40,400 nt of DNA, taken from positions 28,341 through 68,740 of the forward strand of contig WRNV01000003.1 of assembly GCA_009776445.1 (NCBI GenBank). Reading direction: 5' to 3'. This document shows, one piece after another, positions 7,781 to 15,530 of this stretch (within the stretch, counting starts at the first letter, position 1; each line of letters begins with the position of its first letter). This DNA is from Oscillospiraceae bacterium (GTDB lineage: Bacteria > Bacillota > Clostridia > Oscillospirales > Oscillospiraceae). The notes beneath the pieces are model-generated. The model worked only from the letters and a program-made list of their open reading frames with translations, had not been told where the DNA came from and did not search any database. A program made the translations under genes and the position numbers.

Positions 7781-8854
7781 ATGTTGGATTTACTTCTTTT
7801 ATCTGGAGATACGGCGATAGCGAAAATTATGGACGGGCATGTCACGCCAATTATACCGGAACGGCTTCCTCTTTTTTTGAAACGTACCGGCGACGCGCGG
7901 ACTTGGCTGGAATCAAGAGCCATAGACGGGCATCGGACTCATTCACGTCTCCTTAAACGCGCTTTGAGGCTAGAACACAAAGACGACTTAACAACAGTTC
8001 TTTCTGTCAATGCCGCTACTATTACAGATAATTATTGGGTAAAGCCAATTACCAACACTACTTTGCAATATAAGGACATCCGATTTAAAATGAACCTTTT
8101 TGACAAGCTGGCTTTAACTGGCGATGTCAATTCTTTTGACCAGCCGCCAAGCCGGACTCCTGAAGTAACCAACACAGGAAGTTTTGAGAAGTGCTGGCGG
8201 CTTGAAAATGGTGAATGGTGGATGTATAAGGCGGGCAAACAGGAAGAGCTATTTTCTGAACTCCTGGCTTTTCGTGTTGGCAAACTCTTAGCGTTCCCTA
8301 TGGCTCAGTATCAATCGTCAGGCGACTACATCAAGAGCCGTGACTTCACGGATAACGCCCATGTTGATTTTGAGCCCGCAGTTGGCATTATTGGAGATTC
8401 ATCCGATTATATCAAGATATTTGTGACGTTGTTGGCTATTGATCCCGATGTAGCGGAAAAATATGTTCTTATGTGTTACTTTGATGGGCTGATTTATAAT
8501 ATGGATAGACATGAAAATAACTTTGGAGTCTTGCGAGATTGTAATACGGGCAGAGTTTTGTCGTTGGCGCCATTTTTCGATCATAATATCTCGCTAATAT
8601 CGAATGGTTATCCAAGCAACGCCCCTAAAGATGTGTTGATCACCGATTTCACCAGGCTCATGAGGCATATCGCAAAACCGATCCGAGTACGAAAAATCTC
8701 TGAACGGGAGTTTTTGGCATTGGCGCGAGAGATCCCATTTGAACCGCCTTCAACCGAGTCGGTTCCAAATCCCAGACAGTTCACGGCGAAGTATCTTTGG
8801 CAGCGACAAACAGCATTGGAGGAACAAAACCAGGGATTGATTCAGTTGGATTAG
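7781..8854 (+). CDS. HipA-like serine/threonine kinase
   Basis: A 357-residue protein with the HipA-type kinase fold. WWMYKAGKQEELFSELLAF contains the candidate nucleotide-binding Lys and the helix Glu. NMDRHENNFGVL is the catalytic loop (Asp and downstream Asn), and LAPFFDHNISL is the metal-binding Asp motif. By family knowledge HipA-type kinases phosphorylate a translation component and act as toxins held by a HipB-like XRE protein. No HipB gene adjoins it in the same direction, so the divergent XRE gene may serve. The frame is open from ATG 7667, but that codon overlaps a palindrome; ATG 7781 has GGGGAGGGG seven bases upstream and gives MLDLLLLSGD. Its stop overlaps the convergent ptsI stop by 4 nt. 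Confidence 0.8.
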   Translation: MLDLLLLSGDTAIAKIMDGHVTPIIPERLPLFLKRTGDARTWLESRAIDGHRTHSRLLKRALRLEHKDDLTTVLSVNAATITDNYWVKPITNTTLQYKDIRFKMNLFDKLALTGDVNSFDQPPSRTPEVTNTGSFEKCWRLENGEWWMYKAGKQEELFSELLAFRVGKLLAFPMAQYQSSGDYIKSRDFTDNAHVDFEPAVGIIGDSSDYIKIFVTLLAIDPDVAEKYVLMCYFDGLIYNMDRHENNFGVLRDCNTGRVLSLAPFFDHNISLISNGYPSNAPKDVLITDFTRLMRHIAKPIRVRKISEREFLALAREIPFEPPSTESVPNPRQFTAKYLWQRQTALEEQNQGLIQLD

Positions 8855-10482
8855 GCTTTTAAATCTATCGACCTTATTTTTTCCCTTAGTGGCAAAACCA
8901 TACCGGCTGACACGGACAATTCGTCGATACCAATACGTAAAAACGTTTCTGTGAGGGAAAGGTCCCCAGCCAGCTCGCCACAAATGCCGCACCAAATACC
9001 CGCGTTGTGAGCGGCGATTGTAGCCATCTCGATCATTTTCAATATTGCCGGATGGTGAGTGTCGCAAAACTGCTCAAGTTGGCGATTTTGCCTGTCGATC
9101 GCCAGAGTGTATTGCGTGAGATCATTTGTGCCAATGCTGAAGAAATCCACCACTTTCGCCAGTTCGTCGCTGATTATTATTGAAGCGGGAGTTTCCAGCA
9201 TGATGCCGATTTCAACGTCCTCATTAAAAATCGCTTTTACATGCTTAAGTTCGATCTTAACTTCCTCGACAATATGCCTGATTTCTTTGATTTCTTTGAG
9301 GGAAATGATCATCGGTAGCATTATAGATATGTTTCCGAAAGCTGACGCTCGATAAAGGGCGCGAAGCTGCGTCTTGAATATTTCCGGCCTCGTGAGGCAA
9401 ATTCTAATAGCGCGAAGTCCTAAGGCCGGGTTTTCCTCCTGAGGCAAGTCGAAATATGGCGCCTGTTTATCCGCGCCTATATCTAATGTTCGTATTATTA
9501 CTTTTCTGCCGCCCATTTGCTCGGCGGCTTGTTTATAAACCGCAAATTGCTCCTCTTCCGTTGGATAATCCTGGCTTTCCATGTATATAAACTCGCTTCT
9601 AAAAAGACCGATGCCTCCAGCGTCGTTTTTAAGAGCTGCGTCGATGCCGGATAAATCGAGTACATTCGCGAAAACATCGATTTTCTGACCGTCTACCGTA
9701 ACGTTAGGTTGGCCTTTTAATGTTTCAAGTCTCTCGATGTTTTGGCGGGCTGCGCGCTGTTTGCGCTGCATTACTTCGATGGTTACGACGTCAGGGTCGA
9801 TATAGACAGTGCCGGTGGAACCGTCCAATATGGCGAGCGTCCCTTCCAGGTCTTCGCTGAGTTCGTCCCCAGCGCCAATAATCGCGGGAATCCCCATCGA
9901 TCGGGCCAGTATGGACATGTGCGAGTTAGAGGAGCCTTTTGACATCACAAAACCCAGGATCTTCTTGCGGTCGAGCTGCACCGTTTCGCTGGGCGCAAGA
10001 TCGTCTGCCGCCACGATGGAAGGGACTGTCATTGTAAACGGTTGGTATCGTTCGGGGTTGAGCATCTTTTGTACGCGCTGCGAAATATCCAATATATCAG
10101 CTGCGCGTTCTTTCATATAATCGTCGTCCATCGACGAAAAAACCTCGGACAAATTCTTTGCCACCATACTTACAGCATATTCGGCGTTTGTTCTCTTTTC
10201 ACGAATCATGCTTATAACAGACTCGTAGAAGTCTGGATCGTCAAGCATCATTTGATGAACTTCAAAGAGCGCCGCAGCTTTTTCTCCGGCTTCATTCAAC
10301 GCTTTTTTATATAATTCCCCTATCTGCTCAATAGCTAACGCCCGAGCGCTTTCAAAACGCCGCGCTTCTTCCTCGGTATTAGACACCGTTATATGCGAAA
10401 CAGCCGCAAGATCTTTTTTAAAGAACCTCAACGGGCCGATCGCTATACCGGAAAAGACACTTTCGCTTTTAATAATCAACAT
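8851..10482 (-). CDS. ptsI: Phosphoenolpyruvate-protein phosphotransferase (PTS enzyme I)
   Basis: A 543-residue cytosolic enzyme that takes phosphate from phosphoenolpyruvate and passes it to HPr. The phosphohistidine is His188 in GSSNSHMSILARS (consensus GG-T-SH-AI-AR). The C-terminal PEP-binding barrel shows GLFRSEFIYM, the GLRAIRICL strand, FFSIGTNDLTQYTLA and the conserved active-site Cys in WCGICGELAGD. The frame extends five codons further, but the ATG at 10482 has TGGGAG eight bases upstream and gives MLIIKSESVFSGIAIGP, the family start. It follows nagA by 20 nt and is the last gene of the crr-ptsH-CBM9-nagA-ptsI operon. Confidence 0.95.
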   Translation of the reverse strand: MLIIKSESVFSGIAIGPLRFFKKDLAAVSHITVSNTEEEARRFESARALAIEQIGELYKKALNEAGEKAAALFEVHQMMLDDPDFYESVISMIREKRTNAEYAVSMVAKNLSEVFSSMDDDYMKERAADILDISQRVQKMLNPERYQPFTMTVPSIVAADDLAPSETVQLDRKKILGFVMSKGSSNSHMSILARSMGIPAIIGAGDELSEDLEGTLAILDGSTGTVYIDPDVVTIEVMQRKQRAARQNIERLETLKGQPNVTVDGQKIDVFANVLDLSGIDAALKNDAGGIGLFRSEFIYMESQDYPTEEEQFAVYKQAAEQMGGRKVIIRTLDIGADKQAPYFDLPQEENPALGLRAIRICLTRPEIFKTQLRALYRASAFGNISIMLPMIISLKEIKEIRHIVEEVKIELKHVKAIFNEDVEIGIMLETPASIIISDELAKVVDFFSIGTNDLTQYTLAIDRQNRQLEQFCDTHHPAILKMIEMATIAAHNAGIWCGICGELAGDLSLTETFLRIGIDELSVSAGMVLPLREKIRSIDLKA

Positions 10483-10502
10483 ATCGTTAACTCCCATGCG
10501 CC

Positions 10503-11630
10503 TTACAGACGCTCGCCGCCGGAAAAGACGGCGCGCGCGCTTAAATCATTGTTCCATATTAAAATATCCGCGTTTTTGCCGACTTCCAGACTGCCAACTT
10601 TGCTGTCGAGGCCGACCGCTTTCGCCGGATTTGTGGAAGACGCCCGAATTGCGTCCTCTAATGGAATACCAAAATCCACCGCGCTACGGCAGCAGTCCGC
10701 CAGATTCATGGCGCTTCCGGCGATGGCGCCGCCATGCTTAAGGTTGGCGCGACCGTCTTTGAGTATTACCGGTTGCCCCCCTAGGTCATATTCACCGTTT
10801 GGCATGCCAGCGCCGCGCATGGAATCGCTTACAAGGCATATCCTGGAAACCCCAAAAAGTTTAAACGATGCGCGTACGACAGATGGATGCAGATGTACTC
10901 CGTCTGATATGATTTCAACATAAGCCGCAAGATCGGCTGCCGCTCCGATTACGCCAGGTTCGCGGTGGTAAAAGGGAGGCATCGCGTTAAACAAATGCGT
11001 CACGTGGCTGGCGCCTGCGTCAAAAGCGATTATCGCGGTGTTGTAATTCGCGCTAGTATGGGCTATGCTCACTGCACATTTCCTGGATGCATGGCGAATA
11101 AGTTCCATGGCGCCGGGGGTTTCCGGGGCAATATCCAAAAGGCGTATACTCCCGCCTGACAACGCGTATAAGCGATCGAAAATGCCTATATCCGGAGCTA
11201 TAATATTCTCCGCGTTTTGCGCTCCGCGTTTTTCAACGTTCAGAAACGGCCCTTCCATATTTATCCCGCGTAGCGCGGCGCCAAAGCCATATTTGTCAAT
11301 ATACGGCAACGCGGCTTTGACGATGCCGGTCAAAACTTCCTCGCCATAAGCCATAGTCGCCGGTACGACGCTCGTTACCCCGCTTTTGCCGTAGCAGGAA
11401 AGCATCTTTTCAAGTCCGGACGGGTCCGCGTCGCAAAAGTCGCTGTTCATGCAGCCGTGAGTATGTATGTCGACGAATCCAGGAAGTACGTAGGCGCCAT
11501 CCGCGTCGACTCCATCTCCCAACAGGCTGCCAGGTGGCGCTATCTGGGTAATTGTCGAACCTTCGAAGGCGATATCCGCCTTTCCAAAGGTATAATCCTG
11601 GCCATATACCAGTCCGTTGCTTATGATCAT
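10503..11630 (-). CDS. nagA: N-acetylglucosamine-6-phosphate deacetylase
   Basis: A 375-residue amidohydrolase-fold enzyme that removes acetate from GlcNAc-6-phosphate, the first cytosolic step after PTS import of N-acetylglucosamine or recycled wall sugars. Motifs are PGFVDIHTHGCMNSDF (metal His pair), NMEGPFLN with the metal-binding Glu, SIAHTSANYNTA, HVTHLFNAM and LVSDSMRGAGMPNG with the catalytic Asp. The length is normal. The start overlaps the stop of the upstream CBM9-like gene by 4 nt. nagB is not in the window, so glucosamine-6-phosphate deaminase must be elsewhere. Sitting between general PTS genes, it ties the operon to amino-sugar uptake. Confidence 0.95.
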   Translation of the reverse strand: MIISNGLVYGQDYTFGKADIAFEGSTITQIAPPGSLLGDGVDADGAYVLPGFVDIHTHGCMNSDFCDADPSGLEKMLSCYGKSGVTSVVPATMAYGEEVLTGIVKAALPYIDKYGFGAALRGINMEGPFLNVEKRGAQNAENIIAPDIGIFDRLYALSGGSIRLLDIAPETPGAMELIRHASRKCAVSIAHTSANYNTAIIAFDAGASHVTHLFNAMPPFYHREPGVIGAAADLAAYVEIISDGVHLHPSVVRASFKLFGVSRICLVSDSMRGAGMPNGEYDLGGQPVILKDGRANLKHGGAIAGSAMNLADCCRSAVDFGIPLEDAIRASSTNPAKAVGLDSKVGSLEVGKNADILIWNNDLSARAVFSGGERL

Positions 11631-12277
11631 AATAGTCTCCCTCCAACAATTGACTTGGCAAAATAACGCGGTAGATGGAAATTCGGAGTATCACTCTGTA
11701 CGGGGCTGAAACTAAAATAATGCTCGATATTGGGGTTTTCTGATATTTTATAAAAGTTGCAGAAAAAAACACTACCGATATCAAGCTCTTCAATTCCAGC
11801 GCTGCGAAGTAGAAGATCGGACGGCACCAGGAACTCCGCGCCCCACCCGTCGTGGCTTACCCAAGCCGACGGTGAGGCTTCAATCATTTCTTCCGCTGTC
11901 AGCGGGAAACGGTTTTTCCGTCCTCGCCCGGTTTTGGCGTAAAGGGCGCCGTTTGCGTTTATCTCGAAATTAAAATATAAGCCGTCGTTGCTGGGGCAGC
12001 CTTCGCCGTCAAGCGGCGCATCAGCGTCAGGGAACGCGAAAAATGCCTCGAGCGCGCTGTCGCCGCAGACCCGTCCCATGTTTTCTGATACAGTCCGAAG
12101 CGGATCTGTTTCGTCGCAGCTCATGCTGATAAATAAGCCTTGGCCGGGGATGTAAGCCATACGTCCTTGCGCGGAAGGTTTCCTTTTGCAGGTCCATTGC
12201 GCGTTATTGATCTTGAAAACAGGGCATGAGCATATCATATCCGGCGAATCAATTATCATTGTTTTGTATGTTAACAT
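11627..12277 (-). CDS. CBM9-like (DOMON-type) domain protein, cytosolic
   Basis: A 216-residue protein without a signal peptide or membrane segment. It resembles the carbohydrate-binding family 9-like beta-sandwich proteins of Clostridia: LFISMSCDETDPLRTV, DSALEAFFAF and YFNFEINANGALYA, then WGAEFLVPSDLL, VFFCNFYKIS and a final NFHLPRYFAKSI strand. Known CBM9 members bind sugars, but the cytosolic relatives have no assigned function. It begins 5 nt after ptsH and overlaps nagA by 4 nt, so it is made together with the PTS and deacetylase. That suggests a role with an amino sugar or sugar phosphate. The assignment rests on pattern recognition of a divergent family. Confidence 0.6.
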   Translation of the reverse strand: MLTYKTMIIDSPDMICSCPVFKINNAQWTCKRKPSAQGRMAYIPGQGLFISMSCDETDPLRTVSENMGRVCGDSALEAFFAFPDADAPLDGEGCPSNDGLYFNFEINANGALYAKTGRGRKNRFPLTAEEMIEASPSAWVSHDGWGAEFLVPSDLLLRSAGIEELDIGSVFFCNFYKISENPNIEHYFSFSPVQSDTPNFHLPRYFAKSIVGGRLL

Positions 12278-12282
12278 AGCCT

Positions 12283-12540
12283 CTATAAATTCTCGCTCAA
12301 GAAAGTCTCTACTTCGATCGCCGCTTTTTCTTCGTCCGCTCCGTCGAACGTGAAGCAGAGTTCTTCACCATGTTTCATCCCCAAACCCATAACGCCGATC
12401 ACACGCTTTGCGTCGACCATTTTCCCGGGTTTGCCGATGCGGATATCGCACGGGAACTCGGTGCATTTTTTTACTAACAAGCCAGCCGGGCGGGCATGGA
12501 TGCCCAATTCATCCTGAATGATGTACTTTATTTCTTGCAT
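12283..12540 (-). CDS. ptsH: HPr phosphocarrier protein, lacking regulatory Ser46
   Basis: An 85-residue HPr. The phosphorylated His15 is in ELGIHARPAG, the canonical active site accepting phosphate from enzyme I. The regulatory segment normally reads K-S-I-M-G-V-M-S-L-G in Firmicutes, with Ser46 the target of HPr kinase. Here it reads KRVIGVMGLG, so position 46 is Arg. By established knowledge Ser46-P is needed for CcpA co-repression, so this HPr should serve transport only, or a second HPr-like protein does the signalling. It lies 33 nt after crr in the PTS operon. Confidence 0.95.
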   Translation of the reverse strand: MQEIKYIIQDELGIHARPAGLLVKKCTEFPCDIRIGKPGKMVDAKRVIGVMGLGMKHGEELCFTFDGADEEKAAIEVETFLSENL

Positions 12541-12573
12541 TTTTTAAGCATCCCTTCTCTATCTTTGTTCTTT

Positions 12574-13053
12574 TCATTGTGGCATAAGTGTAATCAGCGG
12601 TTCTCCCGCTTTTATCGGGCCTTGGGGGGCAAAACTGATTTTTTTATACTCGTCGGGATTGCAGATAACTACCGGTGTTGAAATATCATAGCCTTCGCCT
12701 ATTATAGAAGCTATATCGAACTCTATGAGAATATCTCCCGCCTTAACTTGATCATTGTTGTTCTTATGAATCTTGAAGTGGCGGCCTTTAAGTTTCACAG
12801 TATCTATTCCAATGTGAATGAGCAGCTCGACGCCATCATCGGTTATTAGACTTACAGCGTGACCGGTATTGAACATCAAGCTTATTGTAGCGCCGGCAGG
12901 CGCAAGAACGTCGCCGGAACTAGGTTTGATCGCTATTCCACGTCCTAAAACATCATCGCTGAAGACGGGATCGCTTAATTGCGATACAGGCGTAACGTCT
13001 CCGTCAAGCGGTGAAGCGATTACAATAGTGTTTTTTTTCTTATTCCCAAACAT
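12574..13053 (-). CDS. crr: PTS glucose-type EIIA component
   Basis: A 159-residue soluble EIIA of the glucose/N-acetylglucosamine family. The two active-site histidines are His65 (NTGHAVSLIT) and the phosphorylated His80 (LLIHIGIDTVKLKG). GDVLAPAGATISL is the flanking beta-strand motif. It has no fused IIB or IIC domain and would phosphorylate a separate IICB permease, none of which is in the window. It is the first gene of the operon, with GAGGAG upstream of the ATG and a promoter at 13087-13115. Linkage with nagA makes a GlcNAc-type permease the likely partner (inference). Confidence 0.93.
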   Translation of the reverse strand: MFGNKKKNTIVIASPLDGDVTPVSQLSDPVFSDDVLGRGIAIKPSSGDVLAPAGATISLMFNTGHAVSLITDDGVELLIHIGIDTVKLKGRHFKIHKNNNDQVKAGDILIEFDIASIIGEGYDISTPVVICNPDEYKKISFAPQGPIKAGEPLITLMPQ

Positions 13054-13086
13054 TTTTATACTCCTCGTTATTTATATTACTAGGTA

Positions 13087-13115
13087 AATCTACAATAAAA
13101 AGTGATAAATGTCAA
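13087..13115 (-). promoter_or_regulatory. Promoter of the crr-ptsH-nagA-ptsI operon
   Basis: On the minus strand TTGACA (13115-13110) and TAGATT (13092-13087) are separated by 17 bp, placing transcription start near 13080, about 27 nt before the crr ATG. No CcpA-type cre site was recognised around it. Confidence 0.6.
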
Positions 13116-13189
13116 CTTATAAAACACAAAAGTTGGAAAAATAATTTTAACTCATATCTCAGGCTATCCACTAAATAATAACATTTTGC

Positions 13190-13218
13190 TTGTAATTGGA
13201 GCTACAAAACTGTATAAT
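13190..13218 (+). promoter_or_regulatory. Promoter of the amino acid ABC transporter operon
   Basis: TTGTAA (13190-13195) and TATAAT (13213-13218) are 17 bp apart. Start of transcription is expected near 13225, exactly at the inverted repeat described next. Confidence 0.65.
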
Positions 13219-13224
13219 TACTCA

Positions 13225-13244
13225 GCGTATCCAAATAGATACGC
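13225..13244 (+). promoter_or_regulatory. Inverted repeat at the transcription start, candidate operator
   Basis: GCGTATC (13225-13231) and GATACGC (13238-13244) are perfect complements around a 6-nt spacer. The repeat lies at +1 to +20 relative to the predicted start, ending 27 bp before the substrate-binding protein gene. It could be a repressor site or a 5' mRNA hairpin. Confidence 0.45.
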
Positions 13245-13271
13245 AAAAATTAAGAATACGGAGGATGAACT

Positions 13272-14033
13272 ATGAAAAAGTCAATTAGAATACTAATGGC
13301 AGTTCTCGCGCTCTCTCTGCTATTTACGGTGGCGGTGAGCTGTGTGAAGAAAGAAGCGCTCACAATGGCGACTAACGCTGATTTCCCACCATATGAGTTC
13401 TACCAAGATGGCAAGATCGTTGGGATCGACGCGGAAATCGCTGAAGCTATAGCGAAGAAGTTGGGTATGGAACTAAGCATCGAGGACATAGACTTCGATT
13501 CTGTAGTGATGTCTATTGAAACTGGAAAATACAATATGGCGATGGCTGGGCTTACCGTAACTGAGGATCGCATGGAGCAAGTTAATTTCACAACGAGCTA
13601 CGCGAAAGGCGTCCAGGCAATAATCGTCCCCGATGGCAGCCCGATTACAAGCAATGATGATCTTTTCAATGAGGGTGCGAAGTACAGGATCGGCGTTCAG
13701 TTGTCGACGACCGGCGACCTGTACGCGACATGGGATCTTGAAGACGAGGATCTCGCGGTCATAGAACGCTATCAAAAAGGCGCCGATGCAGTGATGGCCT
13801 TAAATACAGGGAAAATTGATTGCGTAATAATCGACAACGAGCCAGCGAAGGTTTTTGTCAGCCAGAATCCGGGGCTTAAAATACTTGACACGGAATACAC
13901 AGTGGAAGACTATGCTATCGCAGTGAATAAAAATGAAACAGAATTGTATGAAAAAATCGATAGCGCCCTGCGTGTACTTATAGCCGACGGAACAGTACAG
14001 AGTATTATCGACAAGTATATAAACGCCGATTAA
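13272..14033 (+). CDS. Amino acid ABC transporter substrate-binding lipoprotein
   Basis: A 253-residue extracellular solute-binding protein of family 3. The N-terminus is a signal peptide (MKKSIRILMAVLALSLLF) ending in a lipobox-like AVSC, with Cys as the probable lipid anchor. The mature part begins LTMATNADFPPYEF, the hallmark of polar amino acid binders, then GIDAEIAEAIAKKLGM and MAGLTVTEDRMEQVNFTTSY. The C-terminus YAIAVNKNETELYEKI is also typical. GGAGGATG provides the ribosome site. The permease and ATPase follow directly, completing an importer. The substrate is not determinable; glutamine, cystine or other polar amino acids are possible. Confidence 0.92.
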   Translation: MKKSIRILMAVLALSLLFTVAVSCVKKEALTMATNADFPPYEFYQDGKIVGIDAEIAEAIAKKLGMELSIEDIDFDSVVMSIETGKYNMAMAGLTVTEDRMEQVNFTTSYAKGVQAIIVPDGSPITSNDDLFNEGAKYRIGVQLSTTGDLYATWDLEDEDLAVIERYQKGADAVMALNTGKIDCVIIDNEPAKVFVSQNPGLKILDTEYTVEDYAIAVNKNETELYEKIDSALRVLIADGTVQSIIDKYINAD

Positions 14034-14049
14034 AAGGGGAATGCCCTGT

Positions 14050-14778
14050 ATGTCTGACTTATGGCAAAGCTTCAGTTCTCAGTTCAATACGGCGTTTGTT
14101 GCCCAAGATAGATGGCGTTTTATCACGCAAGGCATTGGCAATACGCTGATTCTCACTTTTTTCGCCCTTATTTTGGGAATTGTCCTAGGCGTAGTTGTGG
14201 CGGCTGTCCGGTCGTCTTGGGACAAGGTGGGACCCACAATGAAAAAAGGGCCGTTGAAATACCTGTTCCAGGTTGCCAACGGCGTATGCAAGGTGTACCT
14301 GACCGTTATACGCGGGACGCCGGTCATGGTTCAGATATTGATCATCTTCTTTGTGATTATGGCCACATCCACCAACAAGATGCTATGCGGCATAATAGCG
14401 TTCGGCATTAATTCCGGAGCGTACGTCGCTGAGATCATACGCGGCGGGATAATGTCAGTTGACGCCGGACAGTCCGAAGCCGGTCGCTCTTTGGGCTTCA
14501 ATTATATTCAAACCATGCGCTTTATCGTGTTGCCTCAAGCACTTAAAAACATTCTGCCTTCTTTGGCAAACGAGTTTATCGTATTGCTAAAAGAAACGGC
14601 GATAGCTGGATATGTTGGCGTCACAGACCTCACACGCGGCGCAAATATCATTCGTGGAGTCACATATCAGGCGCTTTTCCCACTTGTTGCGGTTGCTCTG
14701 ATTTATCTTGTCTTTGTCATGTTCATTACATGGCTTGTCGGCAAGCTGGAGAGGAGGCTTAGGGCAAGTGAGCGCTGA
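14050..14778 (+). CDS. Amino acid ABC transporter permease
   Basis: A 242-residue membrane protein of the HisMQ/GlnP family, with hydrophobic segments near residues 30-50, 90-120 and 200-230. The ATPase-contact EAA loop is [20 protein letters not shown], here about residues 138-157. The typical N-terminal [16 protein letters not shown] segment and [12 protein letters not shown] are present. An ATG at 14041 is almost fused to the Shine-Dalgarno (AAAGGGGA), whereas ATG 14050 ([12 protein letters not shown]) has correct spacing and is chosen. It probably functions as a homodimer, since only one permease gene is present. Confidence 0.92.
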   Translation: MSDLWQSFSSQFNTAFVAQDRWRFITQGIGNTLILTFFALILGIVLGVVVAAVRSSWDKVGPTMKKGPLKYLFQVANGVCKVYLTVIRGTPVMVQILIIFFVIMATSTNKMLCGIIAFGINSGAYVAEIIRGGIMSVDAGQSEAGRSLGFNYIQTMRFIVLPQALKNILPSLANEFIVLLKETAIAGYVGVTDLTRGANIIRGVTYQALFPLVAVALIYLVFVMFITWLVGKLERRLRASER

Positions 14779-15511
14779 TGTCCTTATCCAGACAAATGGT
14801 TTGGAGAAATATTATCTTTCGGGCGTGATAAAAGCTCTTGACGGTATAACGACGAAGGTGGACAAAGGTGAAGTAGTCGTTATTATCGGACCGTCCGGTA
14901 GCGGAAAGTCCACCTTTTTACGTTGCCTCAACTTGCTTGAAATCCCAACTGGCGGAACAGTCACATTCGAGGGGGTAGACATCACCGACTCTGGAACGAA
15001 TATCAATGTCCACAGGCAAAAGATGGGCATGGTTTTCCAGAACTTTAATCTTTTCCCAAATATGACGGTGCTCAAGAACATGACTATCGCGCCGATAACG
15101 CTGCTCAAGAAAACGAAGGAGGAAGCAGAGGAAAAGGCTATGTCTCTGCTTAACCGCGTTGGGCTGCCGGATAGGGCGGACGCGTATCCCAGTCAACTAT
15201 CGGGCGGACAGAAGCAGCGCGTCGCCATCGTTCGCGCTCTGTGCATGGATCCAGACGTGATGCTTTTTGACGAACCTACAAGCTCTCTCGACCCGGAAAT
15301 GGTAGGCGAGGTGCTTGATGTAATAAAGCAACTTGCGCAAGACGGTATGACTATGGTCGTAGTTACGCATGAGATGGGATTTGCCAGAGAGGTCGGTACC
15401 CGCGTCTTGTTTATGGACGAGGGTAAAATCGTTGAGGAAAATACCCCTGAAAACCTGTTTTCTCATCCGAAAAGCGAAAGGCTCCAAGGTTTTCTCGCTA
15501 AAATACTATAG
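14768..15511 (+). CDS. Amino acid ABC transporter ATP-binding protein
   Basis: A 247-residue ATPase of the GlnQ/HisP type. Walker A is GPSGSGKST, the Q-loop [14 protein letters not shown], the signature [15 protein letters not shown], Walker [13 protein letters not shown], and the switch His is in [13 protein letters not shown]. The start is GTG 14768 ([16 protein letters not shown]), placed 10 nt after GAGGAGG. This overlaps the permease stop by 11 nt and implies translational coupling. The frame runs further upstream inside the permease gene, but without any family similarity. It completes the binding protein-permease-ATPase operon. Confidence 0.94.
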   Translation: MSADVLIQTNGLEKYYLSGVIKALDGITTKVDKGEVVVIIGPSGSGKSTFLRCLNLLEIPTGGTVTFEGVDITDSGTNINVHRQKMGMVFQNFNLFPNMTVLKNMTIAPITLLKKTKEEAEEKAMSLLNRVGLPDRADAYPSQLSGGQKQRVAIVRALCMDPDVMLFDEPTSSLDPEMVGEVLDVIKQLAQDGMTMVVVTHEMGFAREVGTRVLFMDEGKIVEENTPENLFSHPKSERLQGFLAKIL

Positions 15512-15530
15512 CGAGCTTTGCACAAGAGCG

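Noticed and set aside
9059..11349. Several open frames antisense to ptsI and nagA
   Set aside because: They are shadows of well-conserved genes, lack ribosome sites and have no recognisable domains.
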